From positions 1-44,222 of the forward strand of contig JAOZGJ010000079.1 of NCBI GenBank assembly GCA_027491785.1: 44,222 nucleotides of DNA, read 5' to 3'. Every line of letters begins with the position of its first letter. The first letter of the stretch is position 1. This stretch comes from Thermoproteota archaeon (GTDB lineage: Archaea > Korarchaeota > Korarchaeia > Korarchaeales > Korarchaeaceae). The notes under the pieces are model-generated. The model did no database searches. It worked only from the letters and a program-made list of their open reading frames with translations, and was not told the origin of the DNA. The position numbers and the translations under genes were made by a program. This document shows, piece after piece, positions 31,866 through 40,916 of this stretch.

Positions 31866-32617
31866 GGGATGTGAGGACAGGTAATTGGAAGCCTTACCTC
31901 GAGAGCGTCCTAGCATTATCAGTGAAAGATGCCAAGATTTATTTCCTGAAGGGACCTGTAGTCATATTAGGTTTGTTGATGCCATTTTTCCTCTGGCTCG
32001 CCTTCGCGGTGGGAAATAGAGTCACTACGAGCGGCATTCCTACACTAATATCGATCACCGCTTTCTTCACAGCTTCAGCAGTTACTCCAGTTGTGATACC
32101 TTGGGAAACCAGACAAAGATCACTTGAAATGCTCTTAACTGGACCAGTAACCATGGGGATGATCATACTAGGGGACTCTATAGCCTCTTCTCTCTTAGGG
32201 ATCTTGATCTCCCTTGTATTGATTGCGATAGGATTTCTGCTAGGAGTTGGAGCCAACATGCTTGTTTTGATACCAGCCCTCGTGATAGCTTCCTTCTGCT
32301 ATTCCTTCCTAGGACTGATCTTCTCTTCAGTTCCCTCTGACGTTCCCGCAGATGCCATAATGCTAGCAAGCGCTGTAAGGCTACCCTTGATCTTCATTAG
32401 CGGCATATTCATTCCCCTCGGCAACTTACCTTCTCCCCTCTTATGGATAGCCCTTTTATCTCCTCTGACCTACTTCGCAGATGTGGTTAATCTATCATAC
32501 TATGGGACTTCCTTCCTACCTCCGATCCTAGATATGGCTGCGTTGACTTCCTTCGCCCTGCTATTCCTCTACCTTTCTATATGGCTGAACAGAAAGGCTA
32601 TGCTTAGAAGACTATAG
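31862..32617 (+). CDS. ABC-2 type transporter permease
   Basis: Integral membrane protein of 251 aa with six helices and the ABC-2 layout: a cytosolic N-terminal amphipathic segment (WKPYLESVLALSVKDAKIYF), helices 1-2, the loop ITAFFTASAVTPVVIPWETRQRSLEMLLTGPVT as cytoplasmic coupling element, then four helices with ISGIFIPLGNLPSPLLWIALLSPLTYFADVV. It starts with GTG overlapping the ATPase stop (GTGA). The substrate is unknown; drugs, lipids or sodium are typical of this group, and TetR control favours a toxic small molecule. Confidence 0.88.
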   Translation: MRDVRTGNWKPYLESVLALSVKDAKIYFLKGPVVILGLLMPFFLWLAFAVGNRVTTSGIPTLISITAFFTASAVTPVVIPWETRQRSLEMLLTGPVTMGMIILGDSIASSLLGILISLVLIAIGFLLGVGANMLVLIPALVIASFCYSFLGLIFSSVPSDVPADAIMLASAVRLPLIFISGIFIPLGNLPSPLLWIALLSPLTYFADVVNLSYYGTSFLPPILDMAALTSFALLFLYLSIWLNRKAMLRRL

Positions 32618-32628
32618 GATGGGGTAGG

Positions 32629-32653
32629 TAAGGTAGGTGGGGTTATCCCCTAC
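32629..32653. terminator. Hairpin at the convergent ends of the ABC exporter and dpp operons
   Basis: GTGGGGTTATCCCCTACC forms a short G/C stem (GGGG/CCCC over TTAT) between two convergent stops 26 bp apart and overlaps the last codons of the 180-aa gene. It could slow both polymerases. There is no long U-run, so confidence is low. Confidence 0.25.
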
Positions 32654-33185
32654 CCATCTTGGAGATGCATTCCCTAACTTGGCTTATTATCCTAGCTCCC
32701 TCATCACCGGATCTCCCTACTCCGGCTTCTATTACCCAGTTACCTGAATACCACATTTCCCATCTAAGTCCCGGATAATCGAAGTAAGCATATCCAGATT
32801 TCCTGCCTATATCGTACTTCCAAGAGGTATAGTTCTCTTTGAATTTCTCTGCATAATTTACGATCTCTCTAGCAACCTCTTTAGCCAACGCATCATTAGG
32901 CATCTTCATAAAGGCGACATAAACGAGTATCTTTGATGGTGGCTTATATTCAGCAAGCAACTGTACTCCTGTACCACCTCTCAACGATAGTCCTTCAGGT
33001 GTTGTATGAATGAGCATTGGTCCCCTTATACTAAGCACATCACATTTGAACTCATAGGGGATTTCGCTTATGCTCATCGTTCTTGGTGGAACTGGCATAG
33101 CTTTACTTCTTTGAACTATATAAAGGGCTAATAGCCCGATTACTACAATAATAACTATTATCGCTACTATTGTTCTCCTATCCAT
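32643..33185 (-). CDS. Membrane-anchored protein at the end of the dpp operon, unknown function
   Basis: 180 aa. One N-terminal helix (VAIIVIIVVIGLLALYIV, residues 7-24) follows MDRRT, giving an outward-facing domain of about 155 residues. This domain is rich in beta-type segments (PPRTMSISEIPYEFKCDVL, PSKILVYVAFMKMP, YAYFDYPGLRWEMWYSGNWVIEAGVG) and has two Cys (in FKCDVL and VRECISKM) that could form a disulfide. I recognise no family. Its ribosome binding site GGTGATTCG overlaps the dppF stop, so it is translationally coupled as the sixth gene and likely assists peptide binding or import. Confidence 0.7.
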   Translation of the reverse strand: MDRRTIVAIIVIIVVIGLLALYIVQRSKAMPVPPRTMSISEIPYEFKCDVLSIRGPMLIHTTPEGLSLRGGTGVQLLAEYKPPSKILVYVAFMKMPNDALAKEVAREIVNYAEKFKENYTSWKYDIGRKSGYAYFDYPGLRWEMWYSGNWVIEAGVGRSGDEGARIISQVRECISKMGRG

Positions 33186-33189
33186 CGAA

Positions 33190-34284
33190 TCACCGATATA
33201 GATGGCACGCCACCCAGTGGCCTGGCTTCACTTCTATCAAAGGTGGTTCCTCTTTATCACACGGTTCAAATCTCCTGAAGCACCTAGGATGGAATCTACA
33301 ACCTGTAGGCGGGTTCACCGGGCTGGGAACATCCCCATGAAGCACTATTCTCCTCTTCTTAACGGTAGGGTCAGGCACAGGTTTTGCTGAGAACAGAGCC
33401 TGAGTATAAGGATGCATCGGATTTTCAAATATCTCCTCGGTATCTGCAAGTTCTACTATCTTGCCTAAGTACATGACAGCTACCCTGTCGCTTATAGTCT
33501 CCACCTGAGATAGATCATGGCTTATGAAGAGATACGTAAGGTTGTATTTCTCTTGAAGCTCTTTGAAGAGCAGGAGAAGCCTTGCCCTAACGGAGACATC
33601 GACGGCTGATGTAGGCTCGTCCAGAACCAGAAATTCTGGCTTGAGAACTATTGCCCTAGCTATTGCTATCCTCTGCCTCTGACCTCCCGAGAACTCATGA
33701 GGATATCTTCTAAGATGTTCCCTGCCGAGACCAACCTCCTCCAAAGCTTCTATTACTTTATTGTAGGCCTCTTCCCCTTTAGCAATCTTTTGAACGATTA
33801 AAGGTTCAGCTACAATATCTTTCACCATCATTCTTGGGTTAAGAGCCGTTAAAGGGTTCTGGAAGACTATCTGCATCCTCTTTTTATATTCCCTCAATCT
33901 CTTTCCCTTCATGTAAGCTAGATCGTATTTTGGAAGTAGCTCCTTCAGCTTCTTTTTATCTTCATCTCTCTCAAGCCTAACTATTTCCCTTACCACCTCA
34001 TTGGGGACGTCGAAGAATATATGGCCTGATGTCGGATCAAGAAGCCTTATTAGGGTCTTACCCAAGGTAGTCTTTCCGCAACCAGATTCTCCGACCAGAC
34101 CCAAGGTCTCTCCCTTATTGATCCATAAATCGACCCCATCTACTGCTTTAACCCAAGCTACTGGTCTTTTAAGGACACCTCCCAAGACTGGATAATGCTT
34201 TTTCAAGTTTAAAGTTCTAATGAAAGCTCCTTTCGTCTTCGTTAGCCATTCATCATAATCAACGGTCAAGATCTCTTCACTCAT
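33190..34284 (-). CDS. dppF: Oligopeptide/dipeptide ABC ATPase DppF
   Basis: ABC ATPase of 364 aa. It has Walker [14 protein letters not shown], signature [16 protein letters not shown], Walker [15 protein letters not shown] and a C-terminal oligo_HPY domain ([17 protein letters not shown]). The C-terminal [17 protein letters not shown] ... CHLY pattern has four Cys of the kind reported to hold an Fe-S cluster in Dpp ATPases. About 40 charged residues ([19 protein letters not shown] onward) are inserted between Walker A and the Q-loop IVFQNP, common in archaeal homologues. Its ATG overlaps the dppD stop. Confidence 0.93.
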   Translation of the reverse strand: MSEEILTVDYDEWLTKTKGAFIRTLNLKKHYPVLGGVLKRPVAWVKAVDGVDLWINKGETLGLVGESGCGKTTLGKTLIRLLDPTSGHIFFDVPNEVVREIVRLERDEDKKKLKELLPKYDLAYMKGKRLREYKKRMQIVFQNPLTALNPRMMVKDIVAEPLIVQKIAKGEEAYNKVIEALEEVGLGREHLRRYPHEFSGGQRQRIAIARAIVLKPEFLVLDEPTSAVDVSVRARLLLLFKELQEKYNLTYLFISHDLSQVETISDRVAVMYLGKIVELADTEEIFENPMHPYTQALFSAKPVPDPTVKKRRIVLHGDVPSPVNPPTGCRFHPRCFRRFEPCDKEEPPLIEVKPGHWVACHLYR

Positions 34285-35438
34285 TCCTCATCCACCTCCT
34301 TACTATAGAGAAAACAGGCTACTCGATGGCCTGGCTCAATCTCAACAAGCTTTGGCTTCTTCTCCTTACATATATCCATGGCATGAGGACAACGTGGGTG
34401 AAAGCGGCATCCTGAAGGTGGATTTATTAGGTTAGGTACCGTGCCAGGTATGTATTTCAGGGGCCTCCCTGGCATGGGTATTGCTTCAAGCAGTCCCTTT
34501 GTGTAAGGATGCATGGGTTTCTTGAATATTGTGTAAACGTCTCCAAATTCCACAATGCGGCCAGCATACATAACTGCAACGAAGTTGGACATCTCAGCGA
34601 TTACACCCATATCGTGAGTTATGTAGACGAGGGTGGATCCAAATTTCTTCTTCATATCCTTCATAAGCTCGAGTATTTGGGCTTCAACAGTTACATCTAG
34701 GTTTGTTGTCGGCTCGTCCGCTATCAGTAGGTTAGGATTACAGGATAATGCCGTGGCTATGACGATCCTCTGCTGCATTCCTCCACTAAGCTCATGGGGA
34801 TACATGTCGTAAACCCTATCTGGATCGGAAATGCCCATCATACCCAACAGCTTCACCACTTCCTTCCTAGCTTCCTCCTGTACCGGTCTCCAATAAAGCC
34901 TCTTAGCAATAGGCATCTTCTTAATGAATCTAACGAGAATATCCCTCTCATTTTTCCTAGCTCTCTTCAATATGCTAAGCTTCCAGGAGTTGATGAGCCC
35001 TTCCTTCTTCTCCAGGCCCTTTATCGCCCTATCTATCATCTCATCGAATCTGTGTATAAGTATGGCTTCGGCCACTTGATCCCCTACCTTATATACGGGA
35101 TTCAATGCAGCTTTAGGTTCTTGAAATATCCTAGATATTTCGGATCCTCTCAATTTCCTTAATTCTTCCTCAGGCATTTCAGTCAGTACCAAGGCATCTC
35201 CATCCTTGTAGTAGATCACCCTGCCCTTCACTATCTTCCCCGGCGGTGGTACCAAGTTCATCATGGCATACGTAGTAACGGACTTTCCACTTCCAGTTTC
35301 ACCCACTATTCCTAACGTCTTTCCCCTAGGTACATCCAAGTCAACTCCATCTATTGCTTTAACAATGCCCTCATAGGTGAAGAATCTCACTTTCAGGTTC
35401 CTTACCTCCATTATATTCTCAGATTTCTCCGTACTCAT
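34281..35438 (-). CDS. dppD: Oligopeptide/dipeptide ABC ATPase DppD
   Basis: ABC ATPase of 385 aa, longer than the usual 330. It has Walker A GETGSGKSVTTYA, Q-loop ISRIFQEP, signature ELSGGMQQRIVIATAL, Walker B LLIADEPTTNLDVT and an oligo_HPY C-terminus (MHPYTKGLLEAIPMPG). Four cysteines lie in CRFHPRCPHAMDICKE ... CFLY. The extra length is a basic helical insertion of about 60 residues in the helical subdomain (LIHRFDEMIDRAIKGLEKK onward). It pairs with DppF to power the permease. Confidence 0.93.
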   Translation of the reverse strand: MSTEKSENIMEVRNLKVRFFTYEGIVKAIDGVDLDVPRGKTLGIVGETGSGKSVTTYAMMNLVPPPGKIVKGRVIYYKDGDALVLTEMPEEELRKLRGSEISRIFQEPKAALNPVYKVGDQVAEAILIHRFDEMIDRAIKGLEKKEGLINSWKLSILKRARKNERDILVRFIKKMPIAKRLYWRPVQEEARKEVVKLLGMMGISDPDRVYDMYPHELSGGMQQRIVIATALSCNPNLLIADEPTTNLDVTVEAQILELMKDMKKKFGSTLVYITHDMGVIAEMSNFVAVMYAGRIVEFGDVYTIFKKPMHPYTKGLLEAIPMPGRPLKYIPGTVPNLINPPSGCRFHPRCPHAMDICKEKKPKLVEIEPGHRVACFLYSKEVDEE

Positions 35439-35444
35439 ATCACC

Positions 35445-36386
35445 TTACCTCCTCCTCAAAGTCGGATCCAATATGTCGCGGAAAGCATCTCCCAGCAAGT
35501 TCCAACCGAGAACGAATGTGAAGATGAATATACCCGGATAAGTGTACGTATACCAGTAGGCGAATGGATTACCTGTCGTGCCGAGAAGCCAGTTCCTGGA
35601 CATCGCAATTAGCTGCCCCCAATCAGCGTATCCCACTGGAGCTCCAACTCCAAGAAAGCTCAAAGCAGCTGCTGTTAAAACCATGGATCCCATATCGAGC
35701 GTTGATAGTATTATGACCGGATAGATGCTATTGGGAAGTATGTGCTTCAGTAGTATTCTAACACTAGAAGCTCCTATTGCCCTAGCGGATTCCACATAGT
35801 CCTCCTGCTTTATTTGGAGCACGCCTGCTCTCGTTAACCTTGCATAGGTGGGCCATCCAACGAGGACTAGTGCCTTTATCACATTGTCAAGACTTACTCC
35901 AAAGGCTACAACGAATGCCATAGCTAAAATGAGGCCGGGAACCGCATACACTATGTCTACTATCCTCATGAGTATATCATCGAGTGTCCCACCGAAATAT
36001 CCAGAGATAGCTCCGACTGTTATCCCTATGGCTAATGCTCCAGCTACACCAATGAGTCCCACTCTAAAGGCTGTTATAGTTCCCCATATACACCCATAAA
36101 AGAGATCATATTGACCTCCAGTAAGCCCGAAGGGATGCTCAGGCGATGGAGGCGATGGAGTTGGGTAGTAGCCGAATCTGGGAATCATGAAGGGATCTCT
36201 TCCAGGCCTTGGTGGAGCCAGCACAGGAGCTAATATTGCCAAAATTGTGAAGAAGAGTATTATTGCTAGGCCAGCTATTGAAAGAGGACTCTCCCTTATC
36301 CTCCTGATCGTAAACTTGAGCTCCTTGTACCAAGCTCTTTCCCTAAGCGGAACCTTGTACGCTCCTCTCGATACAGTCTCACTCAT
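35445..36386 (-). CDS. dppC: Peptide ABC permease DppC
   Basis: Permease of 313 aa. A cytosolic N-terminal segment leads to a first helix (PLSIAGLAIILFFTILAILAPVL), a periplasmic stretch and a five-helix BPD core. The EAA coupling loop is YVESARAIGASSVRILLKHILPNSIYPV, and the typical DppC ending is GWNLLGDAFRDILDPTLRRR. GAGAGGTGATAG precedes ATG 36386. It sits between dppB (16 bp upstream) and dppD (6 bp downstream). Confidence 0.94.
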   Translation of the reverse strand: MSETVSRGAYKVPLRERAWYKELKFTIRRIRESPLSIAGLAIILFFTILAILAPVLAPPRPGRDPFMIPRFGYYPTPSPPSPEHPFGLTGGQYDLFYGCIWGTITAFRVGLIGVAGALAIGITVGAISGYFGGTLDDILMRIVDIVYAVPGLILAMAFVVAFGVSLDNVIKALVLVGWPTYARLTRAGVLQIKQEDYVESARAIGASSVRILLKHILPNSIYPVIILSTLDMGSMVLTAAALSFLGVGAPVGYADWGQLIAMSRNWLLGTTGNPFAYWYTYTYPGIFIFTFVLGWNLLGDAFRDILDPTLRRR

Positions 36387-36402
36387 TTCTATCTATCACC
36401 TC

Positions 36403-37437
36403 TCACTCAAGTCTCACCCTAGGATCTATGTAGGCATACAGTACGTCGACGATCAAGTTGGCGAACACGAAAACAGTGCCCGCGAATAGAGCAAATGCGA
36501 GAACTGCTGGAAAGTCAAGTTGGGTTGCCGCATGAGCTGCCCAGTAACCCAATCCCTTGAATTCAAATACCGTTTCCGTTATCACAAGTCCTGTTAAGAG
36601 CCCAGCCACCAGAACACCAGCCATGGTAACCACAGGAATTAGAGCGTTCCTTGTTACATGCTTATCTATGACTACCTTCTCCGATACGCCCTTGGATCTA
36701 GCAGCTAAGACATATTCTTTATTTAACTCCTCAAGCATACTTGATCTCATGACCCTCATTATTCCAGCATTCCCCACGATCACCAAGTTTATCACTGGAA
36801 GGAAGAGATGCCTCGCTGCATCCACGAATACGTAGAGATTACCATTGAGGATTGCATCTATCGTGTAAAGGCCAGTATACGTTCTCCAGCTGGGAGACAT
36901 GACTATTGCCTGGGCCTTTATGCCCAACCTGCCTGGTGGGAATATCCCTAGGGCGCCATAAAATATGGCTAGGAGGACTATTGCTGACCAGAAGGTTGGA
37001 AGTGACCAGCCAATTATAGCGATAACTCTGGCGAGATGATCTGCGAGTTGATCCCTCTTGATAGCTGATATCTTCCCTAACTTCATACCAACTAAGACTA
37101 TTAAAGGAGCTGCATATATCGCAATCTCAGCAGTAGCTGGCCATAATTCAATAAACGCCCTTATAACAGGTATATTCAAGGATTTACTGTAACCTAAATT
37201 TCCCTTGAGGACATTTGAAAGCCAATTGAAGTATTGGATGTAGGCCGGCTGATCTAATCCATACTTATGAATGATCTCTTGGATTCTAGAGGCGGCTTTT
37301 GGAGATGTTATATATAAAGCAGCCCTTTCTTGAGGAGAAAATACCATAGATATTCCGAATATGAGTATAGAGACACCCAGTAAGGTTGGTATGATCAGAA
37401 GAAGCCGCCTAGCTACATAGTTGGCCATACTACCCAA
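36403..37437 (-). CDS. dppB: Peptide ABC permease DppB
   Basis: Permease of 344 aa with six helices. The DppB opening is YVARRLLLIIPTLLGVSILIF, with YGLDQPAYIQYFNWLSNVLKGNLG, the EAA loop EYVLAARSKGVSEKVVIDKHVTRNALIPV and the end VDVLYAYIDPRVRLE. The start is TTG at 37435-37437 with GGAGGTG 6 nt upstream; an ATG three codons later has less suitable spacing. It forms the translocation path with DppC. Confidence 0.93.
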   Translation of the reverse strand: MGSMANYVARRLLLIIPTLLGVSILIFGISMVFSPQERAALYITSPKAASRIQEIIHKYGLDQPAYIQYFNWLSNVLKGNLGYSKSLNIPVIRAFIELWPATAEIAIYAAPLIVLVGMKLGKISAIKRDQLADHLARVIAIIGWSLPTFWSAIVLLAIFYGALGIFPPGRLGIKAQAIVMSPSWRTYTGLYTIDAILNGNLYVFVDAARHLFLPVINLVIVGNAGIMRVMRSSMLEELNKEYVLAARSKGVSEKVVIDKHVTRNALIPVVTMAGVLVAGLLTGLVITETVFEFKGLGYWAAHAATQLDFPAVLAFALFAGTVFVFANLIVDVLYAYIDPRVRLE

Positions 37438-37469
37438 CTAATACACCTCCAAGAAAACGAGGAAATAGT

Positions 37470-37496
37470 ATAAAAAATTGAAAAAGGAGGGAGAGA
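37470..37496 (-). terminator. U-rich tract between dppA and dppB
   Basis: Minus-strand RNA after the dppA stop reads CUCCCUCCUUUUUCAAUUUUUUAU, with U5 and U6 runs. It may be a partial terminator that lets the binding protein be made in excess over the permease. Confidence 0.45.
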
Positions 37497-39356
37497 TCAG
37501 CCCTTCCAGAGAGGCCAGGCGTATATCCCTGGATATATCGGATTGTAATACCATCCGTGGACCCATGTTCTCTCATAATGCCTGCCTAGAGGCTGGTATA
37601 TTATGAAGCTCGGTACCTCCTCGTAGTAAATCTTAGTCAGTTCTTTGCATATCTCGATCCTCTTCTGCTGATCCGTGGTTGTTATCAGCTCCTCAACTAG
37701 CTTATCTACCTTCGGATTCTTATATCCCTGCCATGCTGCGAACGTTCCAGAGGAATGCATATACGGGAACACGAAGTTATATGGATCAGGATAATCAGCG
37801 AGCCACCCTATTATGAACATGGGTAGCTGCATCTTGACCATGGCTTTAAGGTACTCTGGCCACTCAACTGCTCTAACATATATCTTGAACTTAGGATTGA
37901 GACCCTCCACGTTATCCTTTATCATCTCAGCTGCAGTCTTTCTCTGGACGTTCCCAGTATTATATAGAAGCTCGAAGTAGAAGCCTTTCTTCCATACTTC
38001 ACCATTCCAGGCCTTCTGGAAGTACTCCTTGGCCTTGGTCAGGTTGAAGTGATACATTGGCATGTTCGGGTCATATCCGGGCAATCCCTTGGGTATAGGC
38101 CCTGGTGTCCTCAGAGCTTCGCCGAACCAAGCCTGTTTTATGTAAGTATCATAGTCAAATGAGTAGGCAAATGCCTTTCTCAGGTTTATGTCGCTGAAGA
38201 AGTTTGGCGGTACACCATGACCATCGAGCTTGCCGCTACCTATGTAGGGAGAGTCCTTGCTCACGTTGAATGTGAAGAATACAGCAGCATTGGATAATGT
38301 CGGCAGATCCTTGTATACTCTTATACCTTCAGCTCCTTCAAGCTCCTTCATGTGTTGCCTTGGCACATATACGATGTCAGCATCTCCTCTTTCGAATAAT
38401 AGCTTCCTAGTTGACCATTCATCGACCTTCATTATTATAAACTCAGTAAAGTTAGCCTTTCCACGCCAGTAATCATCGAAACGCTTCAGAACTACTTGCT
38501 TACCGTGTTCCCATCTCTCTAGCATAAATGGACCTGAGCCACAGTCGACCTCTTGAAGTGGTGGATTGTCCGGGTTATTGTACTTCTTCCAAGTTGCAGC
38601 CTTTCCATCCCAAGCTCCGTGCTGTATGGCGCACTGCTTATCTACGATGCTACTCCAAGTCTGAGATAATATCTGTAGTAGCGTGGTTAGAGGATAAGGT
38701 TTAGCTAAATGTAGGACTACATTATTGCCTTGAACCTCAACAGCCTTATCTATTTGATCGAAGGTGACCACTATGTTACCTTTACTGTCTCTAGTGCTCT
38801 CAACTCCAAGTAAGGGATCTAGGAGCATCCAAGAGGGACCACCATCTCTATCCATTACCAGCACTCTTTCTATAGAATATTCAACATCTTCTGGTGTTAG
38901 CTCTCTGCCAGAATGGAACTTAATGCCCTTTCTTATTGGAAATATTATGGTCTTTCCTCCATCCTTTACTAATCCATTACTTACAGATGGTACCTTAGTG
39001 GCCACCATGGGTATGAACTGATCGACCTTATCCCTCTTGAAGAATACCAATGTGTCATACATATTAAATATGGCCTCGCCACTAGCAGTATCATAGGCCC
39101 ATGCCGGATCTAGTGTCTCAGGTTCGCCGATAGTAGCTTCTATCAATTTATCTGGGTTTTTAACCTTCATTGCTGGAGCTGTAGTAGTCTTCGTCGGGGA
39201 TGGTGAAGTTGCTTTAGTTGTTGTAACTACAGAAGTAGTTGTTTTAACTACTGTCGTGGTTGTGGGTGCCGGTTTCTGCATCATATAATAACCCAATGCC
39301 GCGAGGAGTATTATGATAATAACAACTAGAATACCAATTGCGGTCTTCGTACTCAT
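37497..39356 (-). CDS. dppA: Peptide-binding protein DppA (SBP family 5)
   Basis: Extracellular solute-binding protein of 619 aa. One N-terminal helix (TAIGILVVIIIILLAALGYYM) acts as anchor, followed by a Thr/Pro-rich stalk (about 30-64) likely to be glycosylated, then the SBP_bac_5 fold: EPETLDPAWAYDTASGEAIFNMYDTLVFF, IKFHSGRELTPEDVEYSIERV and the C-terminal lobe segments. It presents peptides or oligosaccharides to DppBC; family 5 also includes sugar binders in archaea. It is the first gene of dppABCDF plus one, with a TATA box at 39390-39397. Confidence 0.93.
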   Translation of the reverse strand: MSTKTAIGILVVIIIILLAALGYYMMQKPAPTTTTVVKTTTSVVTTTKATSPSPTKTTTAPAMKVKNPDKLIEATIGEPETLDPAWAYDTASGEAIFNMYDTLVFFKRDKVDQFIPMVATKVPSVSNGLVKDGGKTIIFPIRKGIKFHSGRELTPEDVEYSIERVLVMDRDGGPSWMLLDPLLGVESTRDSKGNIVVTFDQIDKAVEVQGNNVVLHLAKPYPLTTLLQILSQTWSSIVDKQCAIQHGAWDGKAATWKKYNNPDNPPLQEVDCGSGPFMLERWEHGKQVVLKRFDDYWRGKANFTEFIIMKVDEWSTRKLLFERGDADIVYVPRQHMKELEGAEGIRVYKDLPTLSNAAVFFTFNVSKDSPYIGSGKLDGHGVPPNFFSDINLRKAFAYSFDYDTYIKQAWFGEALRTPGPIPKGLPGYDPNMPMYHFNLTKAKEYFQKAWNGEVWKKGFYFELLYNTGNVQRKTAAEMIKDNVEGLNPKFKIYVRAVEWPEYLKAMVKMQLPMFIIGWLADYPDPYNFVFPYMHSSGTFAAWQGYKNPKVDKLVEELITTTDQQKRIEICKELTKIYYEEVPSFIIYQPLGRHYERTWVHGWYYNPIYPGIYAWPLWKG

Positions 39357-39397
39357 AGGGGTAACCCCTTTAAGGATAACTACCTCTTACTTATAAA
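39357..39397 (-). promoter_or_regulatory. dppA promoter with palindrome at the start codon
   Basis: TATA sequence TTTATAAG (minus, 39390-39397) predicts a start near 39368. The remaining 11-12 nt leader is almost exactly the palindrome AGGGGTAACCCCT (39357-39369), which touches the ATG. A repressor bound there, or a small hairpin, would block initiation. Confidence 0.45.
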
Positions 39398-39617
39398 CCA
39401 AATCGTTTATCTCTAGCCATGTTGTATCAAAAATAAGACGATTAACATTAAAATAATGAATAATATTTTCATACAGGATCCTAGTTTAATAGCATTTTAA
39501 GGGATAGATCGTGATGAAATATATAACAAATACTTGGTTTTGAATTATGTTTTTCAAGCAATACGCCTATTTTCAGTGCTAGGATCATCACCAAATTGAG
39601 AGAGCCAGATTTACTTC

Positions 39618-39626
39618 ATTTTTATT
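39618..39626 (+). promoter_or_regulatory. TATA box of the MFS transporter gene
   Basis: ATTTTTATT centred about 33 bp upstream of ATG 39655. The rest of the 298-bp gap to dppA is AT-rich and shows no gene. Confidence 0.4.
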
Positions 39627-39654
39627 CTTCATACTACAGATCCTCAGCGAGAAC

Positions 39655-40824
39655 ATGAAAGCCAGCAAAGGACTGATGATCAGCATGGCCTCCGTACTAG
39701 CTTACTTCCTAGCTTTATGGCTCATAGCCTCCGTACTCGCTAGGTACTCGAGAGACTTAGGATTTGGAATAGCTGAGACGAGCCTCGTATGGTCCTCCAT
39801 ATCGCTGGTTTCCTTCGTACTGAGGCCCATAGCTGGACATCTAGCTGATAGAACCAATAGTCATTATTCAATGGCGGTAGGAGGAATACTTATAGCTCTC
39901 TCCTCCATGTTATATCTGATCGCCGGTGATTTCTCTCACCTCCTTTTGGGTAGGGTAATTCAAGGATTTGGGAACGCTTTTTTCATAAGTCCATCAGTAG
40001 CAGCAGTTGCCGTAGCTGCTGGTGACCTAGCAAGCATAGCTATAGGTATAAGGTCAATGCTCATATCTCTAGGGGGTATAATAGCCCCTCCCCTAGCCGG
40101 CCTCATCGTCGACAATTGGGGATATCCCCTCGTGTTTCTGCTGGCCCTCCTTTTAGGTATATTCATATTCTCCTTAAACGTACCCGAGGCAAGGCATCAG
40201 GAGGCGAGGAGGGTAGAGGAGAAAGCCGGATGGAGGGATGCTATTAACCTGATTGTAGTCTTGATGATAGTCCTGTCTGCATTGTCAGGCGCCGTATTCA
40301 TGACGATCAGTGGCTTGCTCCAGTCTCAGTACAGGGACCTTGGTTATGGGGCCAGCATTTACGGATACTTTGCCATGTTCTCATCAATAAGCGGCGTTTT
40401 CTCTAGATATTTAGCAGGTAAGTTTTCAGTAAGGAGTAATCCAATGAAGATAATGGTAGCGGGTTACTTACTTGTTCTTCTATCAACTTTAGGGCTAGAA
40501 TTCATGTATAAGGTACCCGGGAGCTTCCTAGTTGCCGTTATCTACGGCTTCGGTATAGGATTGACGATACCTCCCCAGCAGTATGTGACGCTGGAATCCG
40601 TACCTAGTTCCGTTAAGAACAGAGCGATAGCTCTATACTCAATGGGTGGCGATGCCGGGCGCTTCGCCGGTCCCATGATATTTGGCCTGATAGCATCGAT
40701 CAGCGGTTATCTAACTAGCTATTTATACCTCTCAATAGTTCCCCTGCTTGCTGTAGCAATAAGCTGCGCCGGTATGCTGAAGTTAGATTATAGTAGTGCT
40801 TTAGCTAGCCCGGATAAGCTTTAA
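39655..40824 (+). CDS. MFS transporter
   Basis: Major facilitator of 389 aa with twelve predicted helices. The loop 2-3 motif A variant is RPIAGHLADRTNSHYS (about residues 58-73), and a central cytosolic loop (about 175-195, EARHQEARRVEEKAG) separates the halves. The motif repeats weakly as YLAGKFSVRSNPMK. It resembles proton-driven drug or metabolite transporters of the DHA/YfcJ type. Direction and substrate are unknown. The gene is monocistronic, divergent from dppA and convergent with the Mo oxidoreductase operon. Confidence 0.88.
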   Translation: MKASKGLMISMASVLAYFLALWLIASVLARYSRDLGFGIAETSLVWSSISLVSFVLRPIAGHLADRTNSHYSMAVGGILIALSSMLYLIAGDFSHLLLGRVIQGFGNAFFISPSVAAVAVAAGDLASIAIGIRSMLISLGGIIAPPLAGLIVDNWGYPLVFLLALLLGIFIFSLNVPEARHQEARRVEEKAGWRDAINLIVVLMIVLSALSGAVFMTISGLLQSQYRDLGYGASIYGYFAMFSSISGVFSRYLAGKFSVRSNPMKIMVAGYLLVLLSTLGLEFMYKVPGSFLVAVIYGFGIGLTIPPQQYVTLESVPSSVKNRAIALYSMGGDAGRFAGPMIFGLIASISGYLTSYLYLSIVPLLAVAISCAGMLKLDYSSALASPDKL

Positions 40825-40841
40825 AGGAAAGCTACTAACAA

Positions 40842-40867
40842 CCAAAATCAAAACGAAAATAAAAGTA
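40842..40867 (-). terminator. U-rich tract after the Mo oxidoreductase operon
   Basis: Minus-strand RNA about 50 nt after the cytochrome b stop reads CUACUUUUAUUUUCGUUUUGAUUUUGG, preceded by a C/U-rich stretch. It fits an operon terminator. Confidence 0.5.
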
Positions 40868-40916
40868 GAGAGGAGTAGGGAAGGAAGGATCGATATGTAG
40901 AGAACGTAGCCGTAAA

